Shown here one piece after another: positions 1 through 6,978 of a stretch of DNA of 14,044 nucleotides; position 1 is the first letter of the stretch, and each line of letters starts with the position of its first letter. A program made the position numbers and the translations under genes. Origin of the DNA: an uncultured Bacteroidales bacterium (lineage in GTDB: Bacteria > Bacteroidota > Bacteroidia > Bacteroidales > UBA932); contig CAJOJC010000026.1 of the NCBI GenBank assembly GCA_905234775.1, positions 1,575-15,618 of the forward strand, read 5' to 3'. The notes beneath the pieces are model-generated. The model ran no database searches. It was not told the origin of the DNA and saw only the letters and a program-made list of their open reading frames with translations.

Positions 1-2
1 CT

Positions 3-89
3 TTCGACGACGCCGATCTCCATGCGCGCGTCGACGCTGACCCCGCCCTGATGAAGGAGTACGTAGACAAGTATTTCTACTGCGGGTAA
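3..89 (+). CDS. C-terminal end of an unidentified protein (partial, 5' end outside window)
   Basis: An open plus-strand frame enters from the left edge and ends at TAA (87-89), giving 28 visible residues that finish in KEYVDKYFYCG. The residue mix (charged, amphipathic, ending in an aromatic-rich stretch) looks like a genuine protein tail. The frame stops four bases before the stop codon of the minus-strand oxidoreductase, a normal tight convergent arrangement. Too little is visible to assign a family. That it is coding is an inference from composition and placement. Confidence 0.5.
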   Translation, partial: FDDADLHARVDADPALMKEYVDKYFYCG

Positions 90-93
90 CCCA

Positions 94-2043
94 CTACTTG
101 CGAACCAACTGAACCGCGTCGGCGATGGTCTGGGAAGGACCGCCGTCGGAGCGGAAGGTGGCGCTGAACTTGTCGCCTGCGCGGAGGCGCACGGTAGTCA
201 GATAATGCCAGGCGCTGAGAGTCTGACCTGCGACCAGGACCTCAGATGCGTCGATATCGAAAGTCTGGCCGGTAGAGAGTTCAATAGTAGTATGAGGGTT
301 GAGCCACTCAACCGGCTTGAACTGATAGGAATAGACGTCGTAAGTACCGGAGGCCGGAATCTCGGCGGAGAATACGGCGGGAGCGGCGGGGTCAGTGCAA
401 ATCAGCGCAGAGCGCCCGTATGAGCAGTAGACGGGACGCCGCTCCCAGCCGGGTACTTCACCCAGCTGAGTGTCGTCTATCACCACATCCGGCGAGTCAT
501 AAATCACCTTAACGATATCGCGGTAATCCACATCCTGAACCTGCGACAAACCATTCCGTCGCGCGAGCGAGACGGCGAGCCCGGCGGCCTGGCCCATCAC
601 CATATATACTGGTTCCATACGGATCGAGCCGTAGGCGATGTGGCTGGCCGAGCAGCAGATAGTGACGAGCAGGTTTGTGCACTGTTCCCGCTTCGGGGTG
701 ATACTGCGATATGAGATTGGATACGGCAGACCTCCGCCGATCTCGACATTGCCCTCATTCTTGACCATGGCCTTGCCGTTCTTATGGACGACAATGCGCT
801 GGCAGTTATGGGAATCCATGGTATACGCGGCCATGGCGATGCCATCCGGGACGACGGCCCTGCCCTCGCAGTCTGCTTGGGTGGCCACATACTCCCCGAC
901 CATTCTGCGGCTTTCGCGTATGTAAAGATGCGGAGTCCAGTTATCGGTGTCAACGAATTCATCCTTCGCCAGGCCCCAGCGGGCAATCTCGGCGCGGATG
1001 GACTCGGGGACACGGGGGTCATGGGCCGTGAACCAGAGCAGGCCGAGGGTATAGTCTTTATGGGCCTGGATTATTGCCTGACGCTCCTCCCAACTGGCCT
1101 CGGGATAGGAGTGGTTCATTCCTATCATATCGGTAGAGAAGCCGCCACGGTTGTTGATATCGGTCTTGCGGCAGGGCATGGGGCTCCAGATGAAATAATC
1201 TTTCAGCAAGGTCTTCTCCGGCTGGGCGGCGTAAAGGCGCGCAAGAAGCTCGTAGCGCGCGGGGTCATAGTTCTCCGGCTTGGGAAGCGGGAGCATATTC
1301 TCCAGGCTGTCGGTAAGGCATATGCGGAAGTTGTAAGCCTGCACCAGATTGTCGCCTGAGCCCTTCTCGGCCAGGGTATTGTCGCTCACACCCCAGACCA
1401 GGCCGCTCGAAGGATCGCCTGGCACGACGTAGGGATCCACACCGTCAGGGAACTGATGTCCTTCAAGCATTTGGACTCCGTCCCAGGTCTCTCCATACTC
1501 CGAGTTATCTTCCCTGCCAACACGGTATTCCACTCCCGCCGCGGCCATCAGATCGCCTTCGTAGGAGCAGTCGATAAACCATGGGGCTTCGAAGTCAAGA
1601 GTATCCGCCTGCGAAGCCACACGAACGCCCGTGATACGGGTGCCTTCTTTGGAAGCACCGACTAGGTGATAGCCTTTTATTACCGTTATTTTTTTATGGT
1701 CCAAGTACTCCTCAAAAACATCCAGAGCGGCGCTTGGCTCGAATATCCAATTCTCAAGATTGCCGTAATGGGCGCCCAGTTTGCGATAAAACTCCAGCGC
1801 CAGTCCCTTGACAACCTGTTTGTTGCCTATGTCTGTCTGGCCAAGGCCGCCGGAAGAGAGGCTGCCGACGCGCGAGGTGGGCTCTACAACGAGAACTTTC
1901 AGGCCCTCTTCCGCCGCGCTGTACGCAGCCATTACACCGGAACAAGTTCCGCCATAGACTATCAAATCATACTTTTCAGGGGAGCAGCTCAGAAGGCTTG
2001 CGACAAGAAGAAATAAAAAAGGAATGTGGTTCAATTTTCGCAT
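94..2043 (-). CDS. FAD-dependent oxidoreductase, predicted lipoprotein (FAD_oxidored family)
   Basis: This 649-aa protein opens with a lipoprotein signal: MRK, a hydrophobic stretch, then LLSC with Cys20 as the likely lipidated residue. A Rossmann dinucleotide-binding motif follows at once (YDLIVYGGTCSGVMAAYSAA, about residues 25-44) with the acidic end of strand 2 in VLVVEP. These are hallmarks of the FAD_oxidored family, whose Bacteroidota members are often labelled xanthan lyase-like without biochemical support. A second FAD-contacting segment is likely near residues 465-500 (RMEPVYMVMGQAAGLAVSLA). The last 120 or so residues look like a beta-sandwich similar to golvesin/xanthan-lyase C-terminal domains. 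Expected role: an envelope-anchored redox enzyme, substrate unknown, perhaps in glycan use. I chose ATG at 2043; the frame extends to a TTG at 2052, but that adds only three residues before the signal peptide. Family call good, substrate unknown. Confidence 0.85.
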   Translation of the reverse strand: MRKLNHIPFLFLLVASLLSCSPEKYDLIVYGGTCSGVMAAYSAAEEGLKVLVVEPTSRVGSLSSGGLGQTDIGNKQVVKGLALEFYRKLGAHYGNLENWIFEPSAALDVFEEYLDHKKITVIKGYHLVGASKEGTRITGVRVASQADTLDFEAPWFIDCSYEGDLMAAAGVEYRVGREDNSEYGETWDGVQMLEGHQFPDGVDPYVVPGDPSSGLVWGVSDNTLAEKGSGDNLVQAYNFRICLTDSLENMLPLPKPENYDPARYELLARLYAAQPEKTLLKDYFIWSPMPCRKTDINNRGGFSTDMIGMNHSYPEASWEERQAIIQAHKDYTLGLLWFTAHDPRVPESIRAEIARWGLAKDEFVDTDNWTPHLYIRESRRMVGEYVATQADCEGRAVVPDGIAMAAYTMDSHNCQRIVVHKNGKAMVKNEGNVEIGGGLPYPISYRSITPKREQCTNLLVTICCSASHIAYGSIRMEPVYMVMGQAAGLAVSLARRNGLSQVQDVDYRDIVKVIYDSPDVVIDDTQLGEVPGWERRPVYCSYGRSALICTDPAAPAVFSAEIPASGTYDVYSYQFKPVEWLNPHTTIELSTGQTFDIDASEVLVAGQTLSAWHYLTTVRLRAGDKFSATFRSDGGPSQTIADAVQLVRK

Positions 2044-2069
2044 ACGATACAAAGTAACAAAAAAATATC

Positions 2070-2077
2070 TACCTTTA
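2070..2077 (+). promoter_or_regulatory. Weak candidate -7 element for the 110-aa orphan gene
   Basis: TACCTTTA matches seven of the eight positions of the Bacteroidota -7 consensus TAnnTTTG and lies 28 bases before the ATG at 2106, leaving a short leader. I see no TTG at the expected -33 position, so this is tentative. On the opposite strand the oxidoreductase has only TTACTTTG (2057 to 2050), which is also one mismatch off. Confidence 0.25.
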
Positions 2078-2105
2078 TACTGAAAAACTCTAAAACCTTA
2101 GTATT

Positions 2106-2438
2106 ATGACCCAGCCAAAGAAAGCAAAAGGATATGTGGTGGAGTTATTCCTCGCACACCAAAACAAGCTCGATTCCCATCTATACAAAACTTACGAAGA
2201 CGCTCTGCAGGTCCTGGGGTCGGACCCTGAAGCAGGCAGGATCTATGAGGTCCACAGCAAACACAGTACAGGACCAGATGTAGACGGTTATACCTACATG
2301 TGGGCAGACGGCCATGTCTCCTCCAAATTTTTCAAAGAGGAAATGGATGCAGACGAAGCCCGCACAAAATATCTGTTCGAACACCCGTCCCACAAAGATC
2401 CGGGAAAGGTAGTAGCCTTGAAAATCACTAAAGAATAA
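2106..2438 (+). CDS. Hypothetical protein, 110 aa
   Basis: I do not recognise a family. The protein is soluble, with no signal peptide or membrane segment. It starts MTQPKKAKGYVVELFLAHQN, has a central aromatic stretch (VDGYTYMWADGHVSSKFF, about residues 58-75) and ends in charged residues. Lys, Asp and Glu are frequent. The gene stands alone, divergent from the oxidoreductase lipoprotein, and has its own terminator starting at the base after its stop codon, which supports it as a real single-gene transcription unit. ATG 2106 is the natural start because it follows the intergenic region by a short leader. The longest opposing frame across this gene runs into the repeat and shows no protein-like features. 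Confidence 0.75.
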   Translation: MTQPKKAKGYVVELFLAHQNKLDSHLYKTYEDALQVLGSDPEAGRIYEVHSKHSTGPDVDGYTYMWADGHVSSKFFKEEMDADEARTKYLFEHPSHKDPGKVVALKITKE

Positions 2439-2470
2439 AAATAACCCCGCTCGGCTGAGCGGGGTTATTT
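2439..2470 (+). terminator. Rho-independent terminator, probably bidirectional
   Basis: A perfect 14-bp inverted repeat (AAATAACCCCGCTC, 2439-2452, pairing with 2457-2470) closes a GGCT tetraloop. The GC-rich core is flanked by A-rich sequence on the left and a T-rich tail on the right, so it can act in both directions. It starts at the base after the stop codon of the 110-aa gene. Read on the minus strand, it could also stop transcripts leaving the transposase gene. Confidence 0.93.
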
Positions 2471-2485
2471 GTTGCATTCCAAATA

Positions 2486-2582
2486 CACAAGGTGGAACTT
2501 TACCCCGGGGACCTTGCGCGCAAAACCGCAATATAGGGCTTCTAGCACACAAGGTCCCGCCCCTGAAGTTCCACCTTGTGTG
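2486..2582 (+). repeat. 97-bp complex palindrome, copy 1 (REP/BIME-like)
   Basis: The outer arms CACAAGGTGGAACTT (2486-2500) and AAGTTCCACCTTGTG (2566-2580) are perfect 15-bp inverted repeats. Inside them is a symmetric 7/7 unpaired segment, then an inner 9-bp stem GGGACCTTG (2508-2516) with CAAGGTCCC (2550-2558), closing a 33-nt apical region. CAAGGT/ACCTTG pairs also occur within each half, so two smaller tandem hairpins are an alternative fold. The repeat ends one base before the transposase stop codon and could help terminate that transcript. Confidence 0.93.
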
Positions 2583-2583
2583 A

Positions 2584-3519
2584 TTATGACGATGTTTTGT
2601 CGATATTCATCAGTTTCCTTATCTCATCACGCTCCATTCCAAGGGCGCGTGCCATTTGTGAAACACTTGTTTTAATAGTCCTGAAGATATATTGCAGGAG
2701 TCTGGCTTTTTGGTCGAAGGCCAGATTTCTTACATTGGTTTTATACCACCTTTCTGAAACAGAGTCCACTTCTCTTAGGAACTCGTTGTCTGTTCTCATC
2801 GTACGAGGTGCTACCACCAGTTTTTGAGTCATTTCGGGAATATTGACGCCTCCCACAAGACGATAAAAGAATGCTTCGTCCCCGTTAAAGGCTTGTTCTA
2901 GATACGATGTGTCACAAAAACTAATAGGTTCCAACTCGTCGTTCGCGTTTACCAACCACTTAGTATTAGACAAATCATCTCCTGTATGGAAGATTTGCCG
3001 CCATTCTTTTTCGGACATATCTGCAACTTTCCGCAGAATGACGGCAGGGCTTTCTCTCCTGAAGAATGCACGGAATCCTGTCCATTTGTATTCAGCAATA
3101 AGCTCAGCGCCGTTATCAAGGGCATTGCGGGGAATGTATGCAAGGGCATTTCTAAGATACCAGTCATTATCCAAGATCTGGACATTGACATTAGTGCCTT
3201 TCAGTGCCTTTACTTCGCCATATTTTCTACGGAAGTGCATTGAATAAACTCTTTTTACTTCTTCCGCAAAAGCCAATGCTTCTTTGTACAATCTGGCAAG
3301 CACGGCCACATGGGCATGATTGGAAACTACAGCATAAATTATGATGATAACATTCTTCCTTTTCGCACACAATGCCAATGTTTTTACCATCAGATCACAG
3401 TCTTTATCGTCTCGGCATATGATGTTTTTCTCCAAGCCCTCAAAACTGATGTGAAAAGGCAGAACATTAGCCCAGCAGCCATTCGGTAGCCGCCGGGCGA
3501 CGGGTCTCACGAAAGCCAT
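2584..3519 (-). CDS. Y1/HUH transposase, IS200-like, RAYT type
   Basis: This 311-aa protein has the features of a single-strand HUH transposase. The strand preceding the HUH site is followed by SNHAHVAV, placing the histidine pair at H68 and H70. LAYIPRNALDNG supplies the probable nucleophile Y128. These positions match the H64/H66/Y127 layout known for IS608 TnpA. The N-terminal FHISFEGLEKNIICRDD segment fits the Transposase_17 fold. Classical TnpA is about 150 aa; here the C-terminal half is an extension ending in a probable helix-turn-helix (SVSQMARALGMERDEIRKLM, about residues 284-303), in keeping with RAYT/TnpA_REP-type proteins that bind REP hairpins. The start ATG overlaps the stop of the upstream gene as TGATG, indicating translational coupling. 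The catalytic residues are intact. Likely substrate (inferred): the flanking palindromes. Confidence 0.88.
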   Translation of the reverse strand: MAFVRPVARRLPNGCWANVLPFHISFEGLEKNIICRDDKDCDLMVKTLALCAKRKNVIIIIYAVVSNHAHVAVLARLYKEALAFAEEVKRVYSMHFRRKYGEVKALKGTNVNVQILDNDWYLRNALAYIPRNALDNGAELIAEYKWTGFRAFFRRESPAVILRKVADMSEKEWRQIFHTGDDLSNTKWLVNANDELEPISFCDTSYLEQAFNGDEAFFYRLVGGVNIPEMTQKLVVAPRTMRTDNEFLREVDSVSERWYKTNVRNLAFDQKARLLQYIFRTIKTSVSQMARALGMERDEIRKLMNIDKTSS

Positions 3520-3932
3520 CAGTTGTACCTTTTACCGAAAGCCGCACTTAAGTTGAACATTGAAGTGTTTCCGAAACTGATCGGTTTTTGCTTTGCTCCC
3601 GAGTAATTGGCGTATTTCTGCTTTTCTTGTTTCAAGTAATCTTCTAAAAGAGGAATCAGAGAAAACATCATAGTTGACCATAATTCTTCCGCTTGAGAAT
3701 AAGGCTCTGCACAGGCGCACATCTCAGTCATACTAAGAAAACGGATCAACTTGCTCATGCCCGTATTCTTATCGCCCCACATGATTTTCACCATTTTTGA
3801 AATCATGTTCTTCATCTGTTTCTTGTACACTTTAGGTTTCTTGGAAAGTACTTTGTCTGCGAGTTCTTCGTTGTGGCACTTAAGATCAAGTGTGCCGTCA
3901 TCCTGGATGACAAGTTCAAGTAATTGTTTCAT
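3519..3932 (-). CDS. Hypothetical partner protein of the RAYT-like transposase, 137 aa
   Basis: I recognise no family. The protein begins MKQLLELVIQDDGTLDLKCH, continues with a Lys-rich, probably helical middle (SKKPKVYKKQMKNMISKMVK, about residues 30-49), has a Cys pair in MCACAEP, and ends in a long acidic/basic helix followed by an Asn/Ser-rich tail. It has no signal peptide or membrane segment. It is the first gene of the minus-strand pair, its TGA stop shares one base with the transposase ATG, and both lie within the repeat-bounded unit, so it very probably works with the transposase. The basic content could suit nucleic-acid binding, but that is only inference. Codon use looks as AT-rich as the transposase and unlike the flanking core genes. 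Start at 3932 is the first ATG in the frame that gives a sensible leader. Confidence 0.75.
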   Translation of the reverse strand: MKQLLELVIQDDGTLDLKCHNEELADKVLSKKPKVYKKQMKNMISKMVKIMWGDKNTGMSKLIRFLSMTEMCACAEPYSQAEELWSTMMFSLIPLLEDYLKQEKQKYANYSGAKQKPISFGNTSMFNLSAAFGKRYN

Positions 3933-3965
3933 AGTAGAAAAGGTTGTGGATATGAGTGATATATC

Positions 3966-3981
3966 CGGTTAATATTGACCG
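3966..3981. promoter_or_regulatory. Near-palindrome upstream of the transposase operon (possible operator)
   Basis: CGGTTAATATTGACCG is a 16-bp dyad centred on AATATT with one mismatched pair. It lies 33 bases upstream of the start codon of the 137-aa gene, in the probable leader or promoter region. It could be a binding site for one of the two module proteins. There is no evidence beyond symmetry and position. Confidence 0.3.
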
Positions 3982-4030
3982 CGGAAGTTTTTCATACGCA
4001 GAGCGCGGCCTCTTACGCTGAGATTCTTTC

Positions 4031-4061
4031 GCAAGATATGCATATAATCCGCTAAAAACAA
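4031..4061 (-). promoter_or_regulatory. Weak candidate promoter for the transposase operon
   Basis: On the minus strand TTG (4061-4059) is followed after exactly 20 bases by TATCTTGC (4038-4031), close to the Bacteroidota arrangement TTG-N19-21-TAnnTTTG but one T short. It lies just inside the right-hand 97-bp repeat and would give a leader of about 90 nt for the 137-aa gene, containing the near-palindrome at 3966-3981. Confidence 0.35.
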
Positions 4062-4070
4062 GGGAAAATG

Positions 4071-4167
4071 CACAAGGTGGAACTTTACCCCGGGGACCTT
4101 GCGCGCAAAACCACAATACAGGGCTTCTAGCACACAAGGTCCCGCCCCTGAAGTTCCACCTTGTGTG
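4071..4167 (+). repeat. 97-bp complex palindrome, copy 2 (REP/BIME-like)
   Basis: This repeat has the same length and orientation as copy 1 and is identical at 95 of 97 positions. The two differences (A at 4113 against G at 2528; C at 4119 against T at 2534) both fall in the apical unpaired region, so the stems are fully conserved. It lies 138 bases upstream of the 137-aa gene and 38 bases before the alaS -7 element, separating the two divergent transcription units. Confidence 0.93.
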
Positions 4168-4205
4168 CCCGGGGGAGTCTATTAGGAAATCTCCGACATT
4201 TTCAC

Positions 4206-4213
4206 TATCTTTG
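4206..4213 (+). promoter_or_regulatory. Candidate -7 element of the alaS operon promoter
   Basis: TATCTTTG matches the Bacteroidota -7 consensus TAnnTTTG exactly, and C follows, as is common. Transcription would start near 4218-4220, about 10 bases before the short upstream ORF and 120 bases before alaS. The expected -33 TTG is not evident near 4183-4186, so the call rests on the -7 match and on its position ahead of a long operon. Confidence 0.5.
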
Positions 4214-4228
4214 CACGCTTTTCTCCGT

Positions 4229-4342
4229 ATGGGCGCGCAATACGCGTATGTGCGCGGTGCGCAAGGCACGCGAAAACCATCGCGAAAACCAGCGCGAAAA
4301 CCGGGGAAAGAACAAAGGATAAGACAAGAAAACAACATATGA
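4229..4342 (+). CDS. Possible upstream ORF/leader peptide, 37 aa, RKP repeats
   Basis: ATG 4229 opens a 37-codon frame beginning [14 protein letters not shown], continuing [11 protein letters not shown] and ending QENNI. Its TGA (4340-4342) overlaps the alaS start in the sequence ATATGATG: ATG 4339 overlaps the stop by three bases, and the second ATG at 4342 by one. It starts about 10 nt after the predicted transcription start. Placement fits a translated leader coupled to alaS. Alanine is present (four of 37) but not in a run, so classical alanine attenuation is not obvious. The repeated RKP unit comes from three 12-base DNA repeats, so the open frame could be a chance by-product. I know of no homologue. 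Confidence 0.35.
   Translation: MGAQYAYVRGAQGTRKPSRKPARKPGKEQRIRQENNI
4234..4256 (+). other. GC-rich hairpin in the alaS leader
   Basis: CGCGCA (4234-4239) pairs with TGCGCG (4251-4256), and the enclosed ATACGCGTAT (4240-4249) is itself a perfect palindrome, leaving one bulged base. The predicted RNA would carry a stable stem within about 20 nt of its 5' end and overlapping the first codons of the upstream ORF. No T-rich tail follows, so it is not a simple terminator. Confidence 0.45.
4269..4304 (+). repeat. Three tandem 12-bp repeats in the alaS leader
   Basis: The core CGCGAAAACC occurs three times at an exact 12-base period (4269, 4281, 4293), with variable dinucleotides AT, AG and GG between. 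The period is a multiple of three, so the upstream ORF reads it as RKP-S/A/G repeats. It could be a protein-binding array, an RNA element or simple slippage. Confidence 0.8.
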
Positions 4343-6966
4343 TGACAGCAAACGAAATCAGGCATAAGTTTCTGGACTTCTTCGCATCGAAAGGACATAC
4401 CGTGGTGCCGTCGGCGCCGATGGTGGTGAAGGGAGACCCGACCCTCATGTTTACGAATGCGGGAATGAACCAGTTCAAGGATATTTTCCTGGGGAACGCA
4501 AAGAAGAAGTGGAATCGTGCGGCAGACTCCCAGAAATGTCTGCGCGTCAGCGGTAAACACAACGACCTGGAGGAAGTAGGCCACGACACCTACCACCACA
4601 CCATGTTCGAGATGCTCGGAAACTGGAGCTTCGGCGACTATTTCAAGAGCGAAGCGATAGACTGGGCGTGGGAACTCCTGACAGAAGTCTACAAGATCGA
4701 TAAGAACCTTCTTTACGCTACTGTGTTCGAAGGCAGCAAGGAAGACGGAACCACTCTCGACGAAGAAGCTAAGGCTGCTTGGCTGAAACACCTCCCCGAG
4801 GACCACATCCTTCTTGGAAACAAACACGACAACTTCTGGGAGATGGGAGAGACCGGTCCCTGCGGCCCCTGCTCGGAGATTCACATAGACATCAGGACTC
4901 CCGAAGAGAAGGCCTCCGGTATCCCCGGAAGCGAACTCGTCAATAAGTCCGATCCCCATGTCATCGAGATATGGAACATCGTCTTCATGCAGTACATGCG
5001 CATGGCAGACGGCCATCTGGAGAATCTTCCCGCGAAGAATATCGATACCGGAATGGGCTTCGAGCGTCTTTGCGCCGTGCTCCAGGGAAAGAACAGCAAC
5101 TACGACTCTGACGTCTTCACCGGAATGCTGAACAAGATCGGCGAACTTTCCGGCCACAAATACGGCGAGTCTCAGAAGACAGACGTGGCGATGAGGGTGA
5201 TCGCGGACCATATCCGCGCCATCAGCTTCAGTATCGCAGACGGCCAGCTCCCCGGAAACGTGAAGGCAGGTTATGTGATCCGCAGGATCCTTCGCCGTGC
5301 AGTTCGCTACGGCTACACCTTCCTCGGAATGAGCGAGCCTTTCCTCTGCCGCCTCGTCCAGCAGCTCGTAGACGATATGGGAAATGCCTATCCGGAGCTC
5401 AAGGCCCAGCAGAAGATCATCGAATCCGTCATCCGCGAAGAAGAGCTTGCGTTCCTGCGCACCCTCGACCGTGGAATCAAACTTCTTGACGACTACATGT
5501 CTAAATCAAAGGCAGACAAGGTCATCAAGGGCGTAGACGCATTCGTCCTCTACGATACCTACGGTTTCCCGATCGACCTCACCCAGCTTATAGCAGGGGA
5601 GAACGGTTATACGGTAGATCTCGACGGCTTCAACGTAGAACTCCAGAAACAGAAGGAGCGCGCCCGCGGCGCCACCGCCAACGAATTCGGCGACTGGGTC
5701 GAGTTCGCTGAAGGTACTTCCGAGTTCGTGGGCTACGATACTACAGTAGTTGAGGGAGCGAAGCTTCTGAAACACCGTACCGTAGTTCAGAAGAACAAGA
5801 AGATGCTCCAACTCGTCTTCGACAAGACTCCGTTCTACGGCGAGATGGGCGGCGAGGTAGGAGATACCGGCTACATCGAGTCGAACGGCGAGAAGATCGC
5901 CATACTCGACACGGTAAAGGAAAATGGCCTTACCGTTCATATTGCGGAGAAGCTTCCGCAGAATTGCGAGGCTGAATTCAAGCTGGTCGTAGATGCTCAC
6001 AGACGGCAGAACATCGCCAACAATCACTCATGTACACACCTCCTGGACCAGGCTCTCCGCGAGATCCTCGGAACCCACGTAGAGCAGAAGGGCTCATACG
6101 TATCGGACACCCAGCTCCGCTTCGACTTCTCCCACTTCGAGAAACTCTCAGACGAGCAGATCAAAAAGGTGGAGAACAGGGTCAACGAAATGATCCGCGA
6201 GAACTATCTCCTCGAGGAGAAGCGCGACGCTACTATGGAGGAGGCTCAGAAGATGGGCGCCCTTGCTCTCTTCGGCGAGAAATACGGAGACAGCGTCAGG
6301 GTAGTGAAGTTCGGCCCCAGCGTAGAGCTCTGCGGCGGTTGCCATGTCAGCGCTACCGGTAAGATCGGTTTCTTCAAGATAGTCAGCGAAGGCGCAATCG
6401 CAGCGGGAGTCCGCAGGATCGAGGCTGTTACCGGCGAGAATGCCGAGCAGTTCGTAGGCGTAATGCAGGAAATGCTGAAGACAGCCCGCGCCGCGTTCAA
6501 CAACGCCCCGGACCTTGTCGCAGCAATCAAGAAACTTGTCGAGGACAATGCCGCCTTCAAGAAGCAGGCGGAGGAATTCGCCAAGCAGAAGACCGCCGAG
6601 TTCGCGAAGATGCTCTCGCAGACGGCTAAACCCTCAAACGGCATCAACCTCATCGTCTTCGACCATATCCTTCCGGAAGGAGGCAACCCGAACATGATGC
6701 GCGAAGCCGCTCTGCTTCTCCAGAAGAGTCTGGAGAACACGGCGCTCGTCGCAGCTTTCGTCTTCGACGGAAAGCCTCAGCTCGCGCTGATGTACTCTCC
6801 GGACCTCGTCTCGAAAGGCAAGAACGCCGGAGCAGACATCCGCGAGGGAGCGAAATTCATCCAGGGCGGAGGCGGCGGCCAGCCCGGCCTCGCGACCGCA
6901 GGCGGTAAGAATCCGGATGGCATAAAAGATGCACTTGAAGCCCTGATCGCAGTAGCGACGAAATAA
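4339..6966 (+). CDS. alaS: Alanine--tRNA ligase
   Basis: This cytoplasmic class II synthetase charges tRNA-Ala. The 875 aa are the usual full length. The catalytic domain shows [39 protein letters not shown] and [10 protein letters not shown] in the N-terminal 190 residues. The editing domain carries the zinc-binding pairs H563/H567 (NHSCTHLL) and C665/H669 (CGGCH). The DHHA1-type C-terminal domain has the glycine-rich [17 protein letters not shown] signature near the end. All key residues are present, so it should be active in both charging and editing. The N-terminus [15 protein letters not shown] fits Bacteroidota AlaS, which supports ATG 4339 or the adjacent ATG 4342. It heads the operon, 12 bases before the permease-Fmt fusion. 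Regulation may involve the leader hairpin or the overlapping upstream ORF. Confidence 0.98.
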   Translation: MMTANEIRHKFLDFFASKGHTVVPSAPMVVKGDPTLMFTNAGMNQFKDIFLGNAKKKWNRAADSQKCLRVSGKHNDLEEVGHDTYHHTMFEMLGNWSFGDYFKSEAIDWAWELLTEVYKIDKNLLYATVFEGSKEDGTTLDEEAKAAWLKHLPEDHILLGNKHDNFWEMGETGPCGPCSEIHIDIRTPEEKASGIPGSELVNKSDPHVIEIWNIVFMQYMRMADGHLENLPAKNIDTGMGFERLCAVLQGKNSNYDSDVFTGMLNKIGELSGHKYGESQKTDVAMRVIADHIRAISFSIADGQLPGNVKAGYVIRRILRRAVRYGYTFLGMSEPFLCRLVQQLVDDMGNAYPELKAQQKIIESVIREEELAFLRTLDRGIKLLDDYMSKSKADKVIKGVDAFVLYDTYGFPIDLTQLIAGENGYTVDLDGFNVELQKQKERARGATANEFGDWVEFAEGTSEFVGYDTTVVEGAKLLKHRTVVQKNKKMLQLVFDKTPFYGEMGGEVGDTGYIESNGEKIAILDTVKENGLTVHIAEKLPQNCEAEFKLVVDAHRRQNIANNHSCTHLLDQALREILGTHVEQKGSYVSDTQLRFDFSHFEKLSDEQIKKVENRVNEMIRENYLLEEKRDATMEEAQKMGALALFGEKYGDSVRVVKFGPSVELCGGCHVSATGKIGFFKIVSEGAIAAGVRRIEAVTGENAEQFVGVMQEMLKTARAAFNNAPDLVAAIKKLVEDNAAFKKQAEEFAKQKTAEFAKMLSQTAKPSNGINLIVFDHILPEGGNPNMMREAALLLQKSLENTALVAAFVFDGKPQLALMYSPDLVSKGKNAGADIREGAKFIQGGGGGQPGLATAGGKNPDGIKDALEALIAVATK

Positions 6967-6978
6967 CCCCCACAAAGG

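Larger units (their letters stand above)
2486..4167 (-). mobile_element. RAYT-like module: Y1 transposase and partner gene between two 97-bp palindromic repeats
   Basis: The unit comprises two nearly identical 97-bp complex palindromes in direct orientation (2486-2582 and 4071-4167) enclosing a two-gene minus-strand operon. It lies 15 bases past a terminator and 38 bases before the alaS -7 element, so it interrupts no gene. No target-site duplication is visible (left flank GCATTCCAAAT, right flank CCCGGGGGAGT), as expected for single-strand HUH transposition. The palindromes also differ from terminal inverted repeats of DDE insertion sequences. The overall pattern matches REP/BIME elements with their RAYT transposase, which are known mainly from Proteobacteria. 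Whether the whole unit moves, or only the repeats do, cannot be decided here. Confidence 0.75.

Noticed and set aside
784..1359. Plus-strand open frame opposite the oxidoreductase
   Set aside because: It is wholly inside the lipoprotein oxidoreductase gene on the other strand and encodes no recognisable protein.
2044..2052. TTG at 2052 as the oxidoreductase start
   Set aside because: It adds only three residues before a standard MRK signal peptide that starts at ATG 2043.
2486..4167. Conventional DDE insertion sequence with terminal inverted repeats
   Set aside because: The end repeats are direct copies that are each internally palindromic, no target duplication is visible, and the encoded transposase is of the HUH/Y1 type.
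2486..4167. CRISPR-like repeats
   Set aside because: Only two copies of a 97-bp unit separated by about 1.5 kb of coding sequence, with no spacer array and no cas genes.
4214..4338. T-box riboswitch or alanine-run attenuator ahead of alaS
   Set aside because: The leader has no visible T-box sequence, no terminator with a T-tract and no run of alanine codons, and T-boxes are not typical of this phylum.
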